64,000 nt of DNA from Megasphaera paucivorans. GTDB taxonomy: Bacteria; Bacillota; Negativicutes; Veillonellales; Megasphaeraceae. The notes below the pieces were generated by a model. The model ran no database searches, had not been told where the DNA came from, and saw nothing but the letters and a program-made list of their open reading frames with translations. A program made the translations under genes and the position numbers. Below, piece after piece: positions 45,655-54,600 of the stretch (positions within the stretch are counted from its first letter, which is position 1; every line of letters starts with the position of its first letter). The stretch lies in the NCBI RefSeq assembly GCF_900103535.1, contig NZ_FNHQ01000017.1, forward strand, positions 1 through 64,000, read 5' to 3'.

Positions 45655-47586
45655 ATGTCTGAAAAAAAGAATACCTATTTTATTACTACACCCATTTATT
45701 ATCCTAGTGCAAAACTTCATATTGGGCATACTTACTGTACAACTATTGCTGATTCACTTGCACGATATCATCGTCTTAAAGGGGATGACGTGTTTTTTCT
45801 GACGGGATCAGATGAACATGGTCAGAAAATTCAACGAGCTGCTGAGGCTAAAGGAATGACGCCTATTGCCTATGTTGATGATATTGTGTCTTTATTTCAA
45901 CAATTATGGAAAAAACTCAATATTTCTAATGATGATTTTATTCGTACGACAGAAAAACGGCACGAAATAGTCGTTCAAGACTTAATGCAGAAATCCTATG
46001 ACAATGGGGACATATATAAATCGGAATACGAAGGCTGGTATTGCACACCTTGTGAAACATTTTGGCCGGAAAATAAACTTCCGGAGGGGAAACATATTTG
46101 TCCCGATTGTGGGCGTCCGTTGGAACTTGTTAAAGAAGAAAGTTATTTTCTTAAAATGAGTAAATATGCTGACCGCTGGCTTGCATTTATTGATGAAAAC
46201 CCTGATTTTATCCAGCCGGAATCGCGGCGCAATGAAATGATTGCTTTTGTTAAAAGCGGGCTGGAAGATCTTTGCGTTTCCCGCACGTCCTTTGATTGGG
46301 GAATTAAAGTTCCGTGGGATCCTAAGCATGTTGTGTACGTGTGGTTTGATGCATTGGTCAATTATATTACGGCAGCTGGGTATCATGATAATCCGGAACG
46401 ATTTAAAGAACTTTGGCCGGCAGATTTGCACTTGGTGGGAAAGGAAATTGTCCGATTCCACTCTATCATATGGCCAATCATGCTTATGAGTTGCGGATTG
46501 CCTCTTCCCAAAAAGGTTTTTGGACATGGATGGCTTATTGTTGATGGCACGAAAATGAGTAAATCCTTAGGCAATGTTGTTGATCCTATTCCACTTATTG
46601 AAAAATATGGAGCAGATCCGCTTCGTTATTATCTCTTAAAAGAAATTCGATTAGGGCAGGATGGTAATTTTTCACTTCCTTCTTTTATTCGTCGTATTAA
46701 TGCGGATTTGGCAAATGATCTTGGCAATTTGCTGCAGCGAACCTTGGCTATGGTAGAAAAATATGAAGGCGGTGTTGTTGCGGCGCCTTCTCTTGCGGAA
46801 ACGGTTGATGAGGATTTGGCGGCTTGTGGGGTTGATACCGCAAAACGTTTTGAAATTTTTATGGATGATATGAAAATTAATGACGCAATCAATGATGTAT
46901 GGGTACTTATTCGGCGTTCCAATAAGTATATTGATGAAACAATGCCATGGGTACTGGCTAAAGATAATCAAAAGCAAAAACGCTTGGAAACCGTGTTGTA
47001 TAATCTAATGGATTCTTTACGGATTATAGCTACTCTCGTTAGTCCTTATATTCCAGCCAGTGCTGAAAAAATGTGGCAGCAGCTTGGTCTTGGCGATTTT
47101 TCAAATGCGACATTGCAGATGGCCCAAGTATGGGGACAATATCCGGCGGATACCAAGATATCCAAAGGAGCGGCACTTTTCCCAAGATTTGAACTGCCTG
47201 AAGAAGTGGAAGAAAGTGAGCCGGAAAAACTTGTTTGTACTGCGGCAAAAGAAGTATTTAAACCGGAAATTGAAATCGATGATTTTGGGAAAGTGGATTT
47301 ACGTGTAGCGAAGGTTTTAGATTGTGAAAAAGTTCCTAAAACTTCTAAACTTTTGAAACTAAGTCTGGATTTTGGAACTGAACAGCGTGTCGTTGTTAGC
47401 GGAATTTCCCAGTTCTACAAACCAGAAGATCTTATTGGACATTGTATTATCTGCGTAACAAATTTAAAAACGGCAAAACTTTGTGGAGTGGAATCAAAAG
47501 GCATGCTGTTAGCTGCTTCGGATGGTGATGGCAAGCTGCAAGTTGCATTTGTTGATGGTATGGCTCCGGGAAGCCGGGTGAGGTAA
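45655..47586 (+). CDS. metG: Methionyl-tRNA synthetase
   Basis: A 643-residue class I synthetase. HIGH-type KLHIGHTYCT at residue 20, a zinc knuckle (CTPCETF ... CPDCGRP) near 127-148, and KMSKS in GTKMSKSLGN. It has the C-terminal tRNA-binding domain (about 540-643, FGKVDLRVAKVLDCEKVP). Ribosome site GGAGGGAC. Confidence 0.97.
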   Translation: MSEKKNTYFITTPIYYPSAKLHIGHTYCTTIADSLARYHRLKGDDVFFLTGSDEHGQKIQRAAEAKGMTPIAYVDDIVSLFQQLWKKLNISNDDFIRTTEKRHEIVVQDLMQKSYDNGDIYKSEYEGWYCTPCETFWPENKLPEGKHICPDCGRPLELVKEESYFLKMSKYADRWLAFIDENPDFIQPESRRNEMIAFVKSGLEDLCVSRTSFDWGIKVPWDPKHVVYVWFDALVNYITAAGYHDNPERFKELWPADLHLVGKEIVRFHSIIWPIMLMSCGLPLPKKVFGHGWLIVDGTKMSKSLGNVVDPIPLIEKYGADPLRYYLLKEIRLGQDGNFSLPSFIRRINADLANDLGNLLQRTLAMVEKYEGGVVAAPSLAETVDEDLAACGVDTAKRFEIFMDDMKINDAINDVWVLIRRSNKYIDETMPWVLAKDNQKQKRLETVLYNLMDSLRIIATLVSPYIPASAEKMWQQLGLGDFSNATLQMAQVWGQYPADTKISKGAALFPRFELPEEVEESEPEKLVCTAAKEVFKPEIEIDDFGKVDLRVAKVLDCEKVPKTSKLLKLSLDFGTEQRVVVSGISQFYKPEDLIGHCIICVTNLKTAKLCGVESKGMLLAASDGDGKLQVAFVDGMAPGSRVR

Positions 47587-47587
47587 C

Positions 47588-48358
47588 ATGTTGTTTGATA
47601 CGCATTGCCATATCAATGACACGTCGTATGATGTAGATCGGCAGGCAATGCTGCAACGCGCTTTTGATGCAGGTGTAGGAGTAATGATGTGTCCGGGAAC
47701 AGATATACTTACATCAGCAGAAGCAGTTGCCATGAGTCGCCAATATACACAGGTATATGCGGCTGTCGGGATTCATCCGGAAGATGCTGCTAGTGCTGAT
47801 TCTGAAAGTTTCACACAAATTCGAAAATGGCTTGCAACTGAAAAGAAAATTGTTGCAATAGGAGAAGTTGGGCTGGATTATCATTGGCCGGAGCCTTCAC
47901 ATGAAGTGCAGCAGAAGGTGTTTATTGAACAGGTGAAACTAGCGAGTGAATACAATATCCCTATCGATATTCATGATCGGGAAGCACATGGGGATACCAT
48001 GAACATCTTGCGTCAATATGGCAAGGGACTGCAGGGCGTTTTTCATTGTTACTCAGGCAGCTTAGAAATGGCACAGGAATTGTTGAAAATGGGATTTTAT
48101 ATCGGCTTTACGGGCACTATGGTTTTTCCAAAGTCACAAAAACTGAAGCGTATTGCTTCAGAAATTCCACTGGATAGAATTTTAATTGAAACTGATTGTC
48201 CCTATCTTACACCACCACCGTTTCGTGGCAGACGAAACGAACCAGCATATGTAAAATACGTAGCTGCTGAGTTAGCGAGACTTCGAGGGATGGAAGTGGA
48301 AGAAATACAAAAAATTACCTTTGAAAACGGAAAACGTATTTTTAGAATTGATTTATAG
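47588..48358 (+). CDS. tatD: TatD-family metal-dependent DNase
   Basis: A 256-residue TIM-barrel hydrolase: FDTHCHIND, GEVGLDYHW, IDIHDREAH, GVFHCYSG and ETDCPYLTP supply the metal ligands. It acts in DNA repair or turnover. It starts 1 base after metG and closes the operon, as yabD does after metS in Bacillus. Confidence 0.93.
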   Translation: MLFDTHCHINDTSYDVDRQAMLQRAFDAGVGVMMCPGTDILTSAEAVAMSRQYTQVYAAVGIHPEDAASADSESFTQIRKWLATEKKIVAIGEVGLDYHWPEPSHEVQQKVFIEQVKLASEYNIPIDIHDREAHGDTMNILRQYGKGLQGVFHCYSGSLEMAQELLKMGFYIGFTGTMVFPKSQKLKRIASEIPLDRILIETDCPYLTPPPFRGRRNEPAYVKYVAAELARLRGMEVEEIQKITFENGKRIFRIDL

Positions 48359-48367
48359 CTATTTTTT

Positions 48368-48406
48368 ATGGACTTCCGATATTTCTATATCGGAAGTCCA
48401 TTTTTT
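48368..48406 (+). terminator. Terminator after tatD
   Basis: Perfect 15-base arms ATGGACTTCCGATAT (48368-48382) and ATATCGGAAGTCCAT (48387-48401) with a 4-base loop and six T. Confidence 0.9.
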
Positions 48407-48822
48407 GAATAATAGTTATAAAATATAGGAATAAATTTATATGTATCATTCTATATATCGAGCAAGTATCGTTATATAGAATAAAAATTTTTAATAGTAT
48501 CTATTTTGTATAACATATAAAGGCATCATTTTTTTTGATACACTATACATAGCAGTATGATATGTCATGCTAAATGGGTAAAGACAATAAAATTTTTTTA
48601 AAAACAAGCCGAGAGTTGTTTTATTGACACTGCCTATCGTTGGTTTTATGTGATTGCCGGAATAATGTGAAATAGTACAAAATAGGGTTGCAAAAAGCAA
48701 CCACAGGGATTATAATTGTCCCGATGACTAATTTAACTTGCCATTTTCGAACAAATATCATAAAATATTCTTATGGAACTATTAAAATTAGAATAAAATG
48801 ATTATTTGAAAGGATGGCAACT
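48407..48822. other. Non-coding region upstream of a LysR gene
   Basis: About 415 bases without a credible gene. It contains a consensus -35 TTGACA at 48624 with a weak -10, and two adjacent stems: GGTTGC-AAAAA-GCAACC (48686-48702) and a GGGA/TCCC stem at about 48706-48722. These may structure the leader of the LysR gene. Confidence 0.35.
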
Positions 48823-49698
48823 ATGCTGGATTTTCGTATTCATACGTTTCTATGTGTTTGCCGCCACATGAATTATACTAAAGCAGCGGCAGAATTACGC
48901 ATTACCCAGCCAGCGGTATCTCAACATATACGTTATCTGGAAAAAGAATATGGGGCAAAGCTGTTTAGTTATACTGGGAAACACCTTGCACTGACCCAAG
49001 CAGGCCACATCCTTTTGAATGCAGCGGCAACGATTCGGCATGATGATTCTATGTTGAAACAGCGGCTTCAGGATTTACAGCGCAATAATAAATCGATAGC
49101 AATGGGTGCTACACATACTATTGGCGAGTTCTGTATTGTTGACAAGTTAGCGGAGTTTTTGAACCGCAATCCTAATTTAAATTTACGGTTGGAGATTGCT
49201 GATACGGAATATCTGTTAAAATTGGTAGATGAAGGAAAAATCGATTTTGCTATTGTTGAAGGTTTTTTTGAAGTATGTGAGTATGATACGCTTCCTTTTT
49301 CTGAAGAACCCCTAATTGCTGTATGTGGACCTGACTACCCAGCAGAGGATATTACGGTTTGGAAAGATTTATTAAAAATGCGTATTATTATTCGTGAAAA
49401 AGGTGCTGGAGCCCGGGATTTGCTGGAACGGCATTTGGCAGAGCATAATTTGACAATAGAAGATTTTGCGTATCGAGTAGAGGCTGGTAGTCCTAAGGCA
49501 ATAAAAGAGATGGTTTCGCGTAATTGCGGAGTCGCTTTTTTATATGAACATTCTGTGCGCAGGGAATTAGAACAAGGATTGCTGCGTCAGGTTCCCATTC
49601 GCCATTTTAATGTGCGTCATGCGTTTTCCTTTTTATGGCGTAAAGGCAGTATGCATAAACAAACATTTAAAGACATTTTTAAGCAGTTAAAAAATTGA
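48823..49698 (+). CDS. LysR-family transcriptional regulator
   Basis: A 291-residue regulator. Its winged helix is at the N-terminus (YTKAAAELRITQPAVSQHIRYLEKEYGAKLF), followed by the periplasmic-binding-like effector domain. GAAAGGA sets ATG 48823. It is encoded 50 bases before the NifU-like gene on the same strand, so it could regulate or be co-transcribed with that pair. The effector is unknown. Confidence 0.9.
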   Translation: MLDFRIHTFLCVCRHMNYTKAAAELRITQPAVSQHIRYLEKEYGAKLFSYTGKHLALTQAGHILLNAAATIRHDDSMLKQRLQDLQRNNKSIAMGATHTIGEFCIVDKLAEFLNRNPNLNLRLEIADTEYLLKLVDEGKIDFAIVEGFFEVCEYDTLPFSEEPLIAVCGPDYPAEDITVWKDLLKMRIIIREKGAGARDLLERHLAEHNLTIEDFAYRVEAGSPKAIKEMVSRNCGVAFLYEHSVRRELEQGLLRQVPIRHFNVRHAFSFLWRKGSMHKQTFKDIFKQLKN

Positions 49699-49748
49699 AG
49701 AAGATTGTTTTGAGATAGGTATATATTCTGGGGAGGGAAATATAAATT

Positions 49749-50441
49749 ATGTTATATTCAACAGAAGTAAAGAATATGTGCTCGGTTAAAAAGGGTGCAT
49801 ATCATGGTCCCGCACCAATTCCTGAAGAAGGAAAATGGGTGCAGGCTAAAGAGATAAAGGATATTAATGGGTTGACGCATGGCATCGGCTGGTGCGCCCC
49901 GCAGCAGGGGGCTTGTAAACTGACCTTAAATGTAAAGGAAGGTATTATAGAAGAAGCACTTGTAGAAACTATCGGCTGCTCAGGGATGACGCATTCTGCC
50001 GCGATGGCTTCGGAAATTTTACCGGGTAAGACATTGCTTGAAGCATTGAATACCGATCTTGTCTGTGATGCTATCAATGTTGCTATGCGCGAACTTTTTT
50101 TGCAGATTGTATATGGCCGTACACAAACCGCTTTTTCTGAAGGGGGACTTCCCATCGGGGCTAGTCTTGATGATTTGGGAAAAGGTATGCGCAGCCAAAT
50201 AGGAACTATGTTTGGAACAAAGAAAAAAGGAACTCGGTATTTAGAACTTACAGAAGGATATGTTACCAGAATGGCTCTTGATGAAGAAAAGCAAGTGATT
50301 GGTTACGAATTTATTCATCTTGGAAAAATGATGGAAGCTATAAAAAAAGGTATAGAACCGGCTGCTGCTATGGAAAAAGCAAAAGGACAGTATGGCCGTT
50401 TTGATGAAGCAGATTCATATATCGATCCAAGAGAACAATAG
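49749..50441 (+). CDS. IscU/NifU-like iron-sulfur scaffold-related protein
   Basis: A 230-residue protein. The stretch ETIGCSGMTHSAAMASEILPGKTLLEAL resembles the IscU/NifU N-terminal fold around its second cysteine. Further cysteines are in GWCAPQQGACKL and LVCDA. The C-terminal half (about 140-230) is not part of IscU. It is commonly annotated as an Fe-S assembly scaffold when found beside a GGGtGRT protein. No isc or suf genes are nearby, so true scaffold activity is uncertain. Confidence 0.75.
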   Translation: MLYSTEVKNMCSVKKGAYHGPAPIPEEGKWVQAKEIKDINGLTHGIGWCAPQQGACKLTLNVKEGIIEEALVETIGCSGMTHSAAMASEILPGKTLLEALNTDLVCDAINVAMRELFLQIVYGRTQTAFSEGGLPIGASLDDLGKGMRSQIGTMFGTKKKGTRYLELTEGYVTRMALDEEKQVIGYEFIHLGKMMEAIKKGIEPAAAMEKAKGQYGRFDEADSYIDPREQ

Positions 50442-50453
50442 GAGGGCTTAAAC

Positions 50454-51464
50454 ATGGAACTATTCGAAAGCTATGATAGAAGAATCGATAAAATTCTGGA
50501 AGTGTTGAAAAAATATAGTATAAATAGTGTGGAAGAATGCCGGGATATCTGTGCGAAAGCAGGAATTGATCCATATACGATCGCAAAAGAAATTCAGCCC
50601 ATTGCTTTTGAAAATGCGGGGTGGGCGTATACGGTAGGGGCGGCGATTGCTATCAAAAAAAATTGTCGTACTGCTGTAGAAGCCGCGGCCGCTATTGGAA
50701 TTGGATTACAAGCGTTTTGTATTCCCGGTTCGGTAGCAGACGATCGCAAGGTTGGCTTAGGTCATGGGAATTTGGCATCGATGTTGTTAAAAGATGAAAC
50801 GAAATGTTTTGCTTTCTTAGCGGGTCATGAGTCTTTTGCAGCGGCAGAAGGTGCCATTGGTATTGTTCGCAATGCTAATAAAGCGCGTAAAGTTCCACTT
50901 AAAGTTATATTAAATGGATTAGGCAAAGATGCAGCTCAAATTATTTCTCGTATCAATGGATTTACCTATGTGCAGACACAATTTGATTATATGACTGGAA
51001 AACTTGCAATTGTTAGTGAAATTCCTTATTCTAAAGGTGAACGTGCAGATGTTTGCTGTTTTGGAGCGGATGATGTCCGTGAAGGTGTTGCAATCATGCA
51101 TTATGCGGGCGTGGATGTATCTATCACCGGGAATTCTACAAATCCTACGCGATTCCAGCACCCTGTAGCTGGCACGTATAAAAAAGAATGCATTGAAATG
51201 GGGAAAAAATATTTTTCCGTAGCTTCCGGCGGCGGCACGGGCAGAACGCTTCATCCGGACAATATGGCGGCAGGGCCGGCATCTTATGGTATGACGGACA
51301 CTATGGGGCGGATGCATTCAGATGCACAGTTTGCTGGCTCTTCGTCTGTCCCTGCTCATGTTGAAATGATGGGATTCCTAGGTATGGGAAATAATCCTAT
51401 GGTAGGAGCTTCTGTTGCGGTGGCTGTCGCTGTAGAAGGTGCGGCAAAAGAAAATAAATTTTAA
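50454..51464 (+). CDS. GGGtGRT-family protein of unknown function
   Basis: A 336-residue protein carrying the family signature GGGTGRTLHPDNMAAGPASY near residue 260, followed by AQFAGSSSVPAHVEMMGFLGMGNNPMVG. The family (Pfam GGGtGRT) has no assigned reaction. It contains several conserved glycine and histidine stretches (GLGHGNLASMLL, AGHESFAAAEGAIG) that look like a nucleotide or metal site. It starts 12 bases after the NifU-like gene (GGAGGG ribosome site), so the two proteins are probably partners. Confidence 0.85.
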   Translation: MELFESYDRRIDKILEVLKKYSINSVEECRDICAKAGIDPYTIAKEIQPIAFENAGWAYTVGAAIAIKKNCRTAVEAAAAIGIGLQAFCIPGSVADDRKVGLGHGNLASMLLKDETKCFAFLAGHESFAAAEGAIGIVRNANKARKVPLKVILNGLGKDAAQIISRINGFTYVQTQFDYMTGKLAIVSEIPYSKGERADVCCFGADDVREGVAIMHYAGVDVSITGNSTNPTRFQHPVAGTYKKECIEMGKKYFSVASGGGTGRTLHPDNMAAGPASYGMTDTMGRMHSDAQFAGSSSVPAHVEMMGFLGMGNNPMVGASVAVAVAVEGAAKENKF

Positions 51465-51482
51465 TATACATATTATATAATT

Positions 51483-51520
51483 CAACGGATTCGAATTTAT
51501 TTCGAATTCGTTGTTTTTTT
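51483..51520 (+). terminator. Terminator after the GGGtGRT gene
   Basis: CAACGGATTCGAA (51483-51495) pairs with TTCGAATTCGTTG (51501-51513) with one wobble, then seven T. Confidence 0.85.
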
Positions 51521-51572
51521 GACGATATAAAGTAAATATGGTATAATGATTATCGAAATTAATGAGAATGAC
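51519..51572 (+). promoter_or_regulatory. Strong promoter overlapped by Fur-like box
   Basis: -35 TTGACG (51519-51524), a 17-base spacer, -10 TATAAT (51542-51547). The -10 is inside ATAATGATTATC (51543-51554), which matches the core of a Fur box. AATGAGAATGA (about 51561-51571) follows as a second half-site. Iron-dependent repression is plausible. Confidence 0.6.
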
Positions 51573-51591
51573 ACAGTATAACAACAATATA

Positions 51592-51638
51592 AAGGCTATC
51601 CTAAAAGTAATGTCAGTGTTCTTTTCGGATAGCCTGTT
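51592..51638 (+). other. Hairpin in the leader between Fur-like promoter and NlpC/P60 gene
   Basis: AGGCTATCC and GGATAGCCT arms (about 51592-51600 and 51626-51634) form a 9-base-pair stem with a loop of about 25 bases, followed by GTTTAATAAG. It could be a leader element or the end of a short RNA; the T run is weak. Confidence 0.35.
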
Positions 51639-51716
51639 TAATAAGTGTAAACAACTAACAATGACTAAATATGGGAAAGCAAAGGCTTTATACTATCCAA
51701 AAGGAAGGAGTATTTG

Positions 51717-52670
51717 ATGGGTACTTGGCAAAGAGTAGCAGGTGTTACCTGTATAATCATGTTAACAGTTACATCCTATTCGGGTGCGACATTTCATCCG
51801 GGGGATCGGGGAACTCAAATAGTTGCTATTCAGCAGGCATTAGGTATTGCTGCTGATGGTGATTATGGCACGGGGACCGTTCAAGCGGTCAAAAATTTTC
51901 AATCTAGTCACGGCTTGGATGTTGATGGAATTGTTGGTGCGCAAACGTATAAAGCCATTATGGGATCCGATATTCCGGTAAATAATACAAGTCGTTTTGT
52001 ACAAAAAAATTTTAACGGGTCTGCAGATGCAGGAACCGTTTCGGCTGCTCCTGTAATAAATTCAGATACAGTTATTACTATTATTCAGCAGGCACTTGTC
52101 AATAAAGGGTATAATATACCTGTTGACGGTGATTTTGGCAGTGTTACCGAGCAAGCTGTCAGGCAGTTCCAGGCGAGTCAAGGCTTTGACGCAGATGGAA
52201 TTGTTGGTCCGACAACGTTTAGGGCACTTACAGGACGTGAACTTACTACGGGGTCTGTTCGTCGCTATTCTTACAGCAGAAGTCCTGACCGGGCCTATTC
52301 CTCCATGCGGGATCGAGTACTTGGAATAGCTAATCAATATTTAGGAGTACCTTATGTTTTTGGCGGGAATACACCGAGTGGATTTGATTGTTCTGGGTTT
52401 ACGCGATATGTTTATTCGGCAGTAGGTATTGACTTGCCGCGGATGGCAGATGATCAATATGCTATTGGCAGCTATGTCTCTTCCTCTATGCTGCAGCCGG
52501 GAGATCTGGTTTTCTTTACTACCTATGCGCCTGGAGTTTCACACTCTGGAATTTATATTGGAAATGATCAGTTTATCAGTGCGACTACTTCAGGAGGTGT
52601 CGCAATAGCTAATTTACACAGCAGCTATTGGGAATCCCGGTATATTGGCGCTAAGCGCGTAATCAGCTGA
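51717..52670 (+). CDS. Secreted NlpC/P60 peptidoglycan hydrolase with two PG-binding repeats
   Basis: A 317-residue protein: an N-terminal signal sequence (to about 25), two peptidoglycan-binding_1 repeats (about 27-83 and 115-170; DGDYGTGTVQAVKNFQ and DGDFGSVTEQAVRQFQ) and a C-terminal NlpC/P60 domain. The catalytic Cys is in FDCSGFTRYVYS and the His in GVSHSGIYIGN. It cleaves D-Glu to diaminopimelate linkages. GGAAGGAG precedes ATG 51717. Its upstream promoter overlaps a Fur-like box. Confidence 0.92.
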   Translation: MGTWQRVAGVTCIIMLTVTSYSGATFHPGDRGTQIVAIQQALGIAADGDYGTGTVQAVKNFQSSHGLDVDGIVGAQTYKAIMGSDIPVNNTSRFVQKNFNGSADAGTVSAAPVINSDTVITIIQQALVNKGYNIPVDGDFGSVTEQAVRQFQASQGFDADGIVGPTTFRALTGRELTTGSVRRYSYSRSPDRAYSSMRDRVLGIANQYLGVPYVFGGNTPSGFDCSGFTRYVYSAVGIDLPRMADDQYAIGSYVSSSMLQPGDLVFFTTYAPGVSHSGIYIGNDQFISATTSGGVAIANLHSSYWESRYIGAKRVIS

Positions 52671-52679
52671 TACGGAAAA

Positions 52680-52725
52680 GCGATTGTAAACGTAGGAAAA
52701 TTCTACTTACAATCGCCTTTTTTTT
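52680..52725. terminator. Bidirectional terminator
   Basis: GCGATTGTAA (52680-52689) and TTACAATCGC (52707-52716), with further ACGTAG/CTAC pairing inside and a T run after it. It separates the NlpC/P60 gene from the convergent unknown gene, and its tail overlaps that gene's stop codon. Confidence 0.75.
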
Positions 52726-53506
52726 ACTTTATATAGGTAGCGGCAACGGTGATAATATCCTTCTTTGTAATAGAAGGGATATATCCAGATTTAAACATAT
52801 TCCAAATAGCCGTATCGTCCACAATCCATAAAGAAGGGCGCAGCTCTGCACAATGATCTCTCATATAAGCCAGGGTACAGAGGGCAATATTACTTATCGG
52901 CAGACTTTGGAGTACATATGAAAAGTTTGTCCGGGGAATTGATTTTGCAGGTTGTTTCCATACATTTTCTATTTCTAAGGTATAATCACATTCATGGTAT
53001 CCATTGGAGATGGCCTCTTTTCCGATGTCTTCTGTATTTTTTTTTCCCATATCCATAAGCAAATAGTTATAAAACAGTTCTCGTTCCCATTTCTGAAGTA
53101 TAGCGTCTCGACCTGTTAAAATTTCACAAATGTCTTCTCGGTACAACTGGATTAACTCTAATAAGAATGAGAAACGATGTTGTTTAAAAGTGAAGTCACC
53201 AGCGGTTAAGAATAATTCGCGCATGCGGATGTATATTGTGATTTCTTGGCGGTAGTCAGTGTCAAATACACTTAACGGTGTTTGTTGTCTAATATATTGA
53301 TATAATTTTTTCTCTAAAATAAATGCTTTACGAGCCGCTGCGGTTCTTTTGTTATTAGCAGCCAGTACGTCAAGCCGGCTACGGTTTAATAGGTCTAAAT
53401 AGTTTAAACCGGCAGTTACTGTCGAAATTGAACTGAACTGTCCGTTTTTCATTTGATGGCTAAATATTTCATGTATATCTTCACTAGCTAATACTTCTTG
53501 GCACAT
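52724..53506 (-). CDS. Unknown protein, probably co-transcribed with a LysR gene
   Basis: A 260-residue soluble-looking protein. I do not recognise its family. It is rich in helix-forming residues, with no signal peptide or membrane segment. WERELFYNYLLMDMGKK and a charged N-terminus are the only notable stretches. It starts 22 bases after the LysR stop (AGAAGG ribosome site) and shares its strand, so the two form a two-gene unit and this may be its effector or partner. No catalytic motif was seen. Confidence 0.7.
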   Translation of the reverse strand: MCQEVLASEDIHEIFSHQMKNGQFSSISTVTAGLNYLDLLNRSRLDVLAANNKRTAAARKAFILEKKLYQYIRQQTPLSVFDTDYRQEITIYIRMRELFLTAGDFTFKQHRFSFLLELIQLYREDICEILTGRDAILQKWERELFYNYLLMDMGKKNTEDIGKEAISNGYHECDYTLEIENVWKQPAKSIPRTNFSYVLQSLPISNIALCTLAYMRDHCAELRPSLWIVDDTAIWNMFKSGYIPSITKKDIITVAATYIK

Positions 53507-53528
53507 GATTATAAAAACCTTCTTTCTT

Positions 53529-54422
53529 TTATGTTTTATTTTTAAAATATTTTTTGAATGATTCAACCCAAATTTTAGCTGGATATGGCAAGAATCCCTG
53601 GCTTTTCCAAGTCATAGCAACAGTCCATGTAATTTTAGGTTCAATTAAAGGAATCGAAACAATATCATTATTTGAATAATGAGTACAAATATTTTGCGGT
53701 ACTAAGGCAATGCCTAAATGGATGCGTACCATTTCTACAAGAAAATTCCAATTACTGCTCCGGCAGACCACCTTTGGGTGTCCCATTACTTTTTGAAAAT
53801 AGGATTGGATGAAAGGATTTAAGGCAAACGTGGCAGGATAATATACAAAAGTTTCGTTTTTTATATCTTCTATAGTTAATGATTGTTTTAGTGTTAACGG
53901 ATGATTGCGCCAGACGAGGATATTTAATAGTTCTTCTTTGAAAATATAATATTCATAGGGGATGTCATAGCGCATCGGTAATATTATAAAACCAGCTTGG
54001 ATCTTTCCTTCGTCAATAGCGGTAATCGTTTTTTGGGAACTTATTTCCAGAAGTTCTAAATTGATGTACGGGTATGTTTTTAAAAAATAGCTGATAAAAG
54101 GTGCGATAGAAGGCATGCTGAGCATAGAAGGAATTCCAATGGATAAATTTCCGGAATTTAAACAACGTGAGGATTCCATTTGTTCATTTATTTTAGTGAA
54201 ATCGTTCACAATAATTTCGACTTTAGGTAATAAATATAAACCAGTTTCCGTTAATTCAATTGTTTTCCCCTTACGGTTAAATAATGTTGTATTCCAATTT
54301 TTTTCTAATGTTCGAATACCTTTACTAATAGAAGGTTGACTAATGTGCAAGGATTTTGAGGCTTTTGTAAAACTTTTTTTGTGAGCAACTTCAACAAAAT
54401 AGGTTAACTGAAATAAATCCAT
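53529..54422 (-). CDS. LysR-family transcriptional regulator
   Basis: A 297-residue regulator. Winged helix at the N-terminus (SFTKASKSLHISQPSISKGIRTLEKNWNTTLFNR) and a LysR effector domain. GGAGGTG lies about 11 bases before the ATG, a rather long spacing. It leads a two-gene unit with the unknown protein. The effector is unknown. Confidence 0.9.
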   Translation of the reverse strand: MDLFQLTYFVEVAHKKSFTKASKSLHISQPSISKGIRTLEKNWNTTLFNRKGKTIELTETGLYLLPKVEIIVNDFTKINEQMESSRCLNSGNLSIGIPSMLSMPSIAPFISYFLKTYPYINLELLEISSQKTITAIDEGKIQAGFIILPMRYDIPYEYYIFKEELLNILVWRNHPLTLKQSLTIEDIKNETFVYYPATFALNPFIQSYFQKVMGHPKVVCRSSNWNFLVEMVRIHLGIALVPQNICTHYSNNDIVSIPLIEPKITWTVAMTWKSQGFLPYPAKIWVESFKKYFKNKT

Positions 54423-54600
54423 AAATCATGACACCTCCTAAATAGGAACTATATATATTATATTAACACACTTTAGTAAATAAGAAAACGAATTAGTTAT
54501 TTAATTCACATATTGAAAGGCGAGTATTTTATATTGATGATATATCAAAAATTGTAAAAAGTTGTATAATAGACTATATAGAAAATACGGAGGAATCAAA

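Noticed and set aside
51565-51719. Small open frame beginning MTQYNNNIKAIL in the NlpC/P60 leader
   Set aside because: It has no ribosome site and runs through the leader hairpin; it is probably chance openness in AT-rich DNA.
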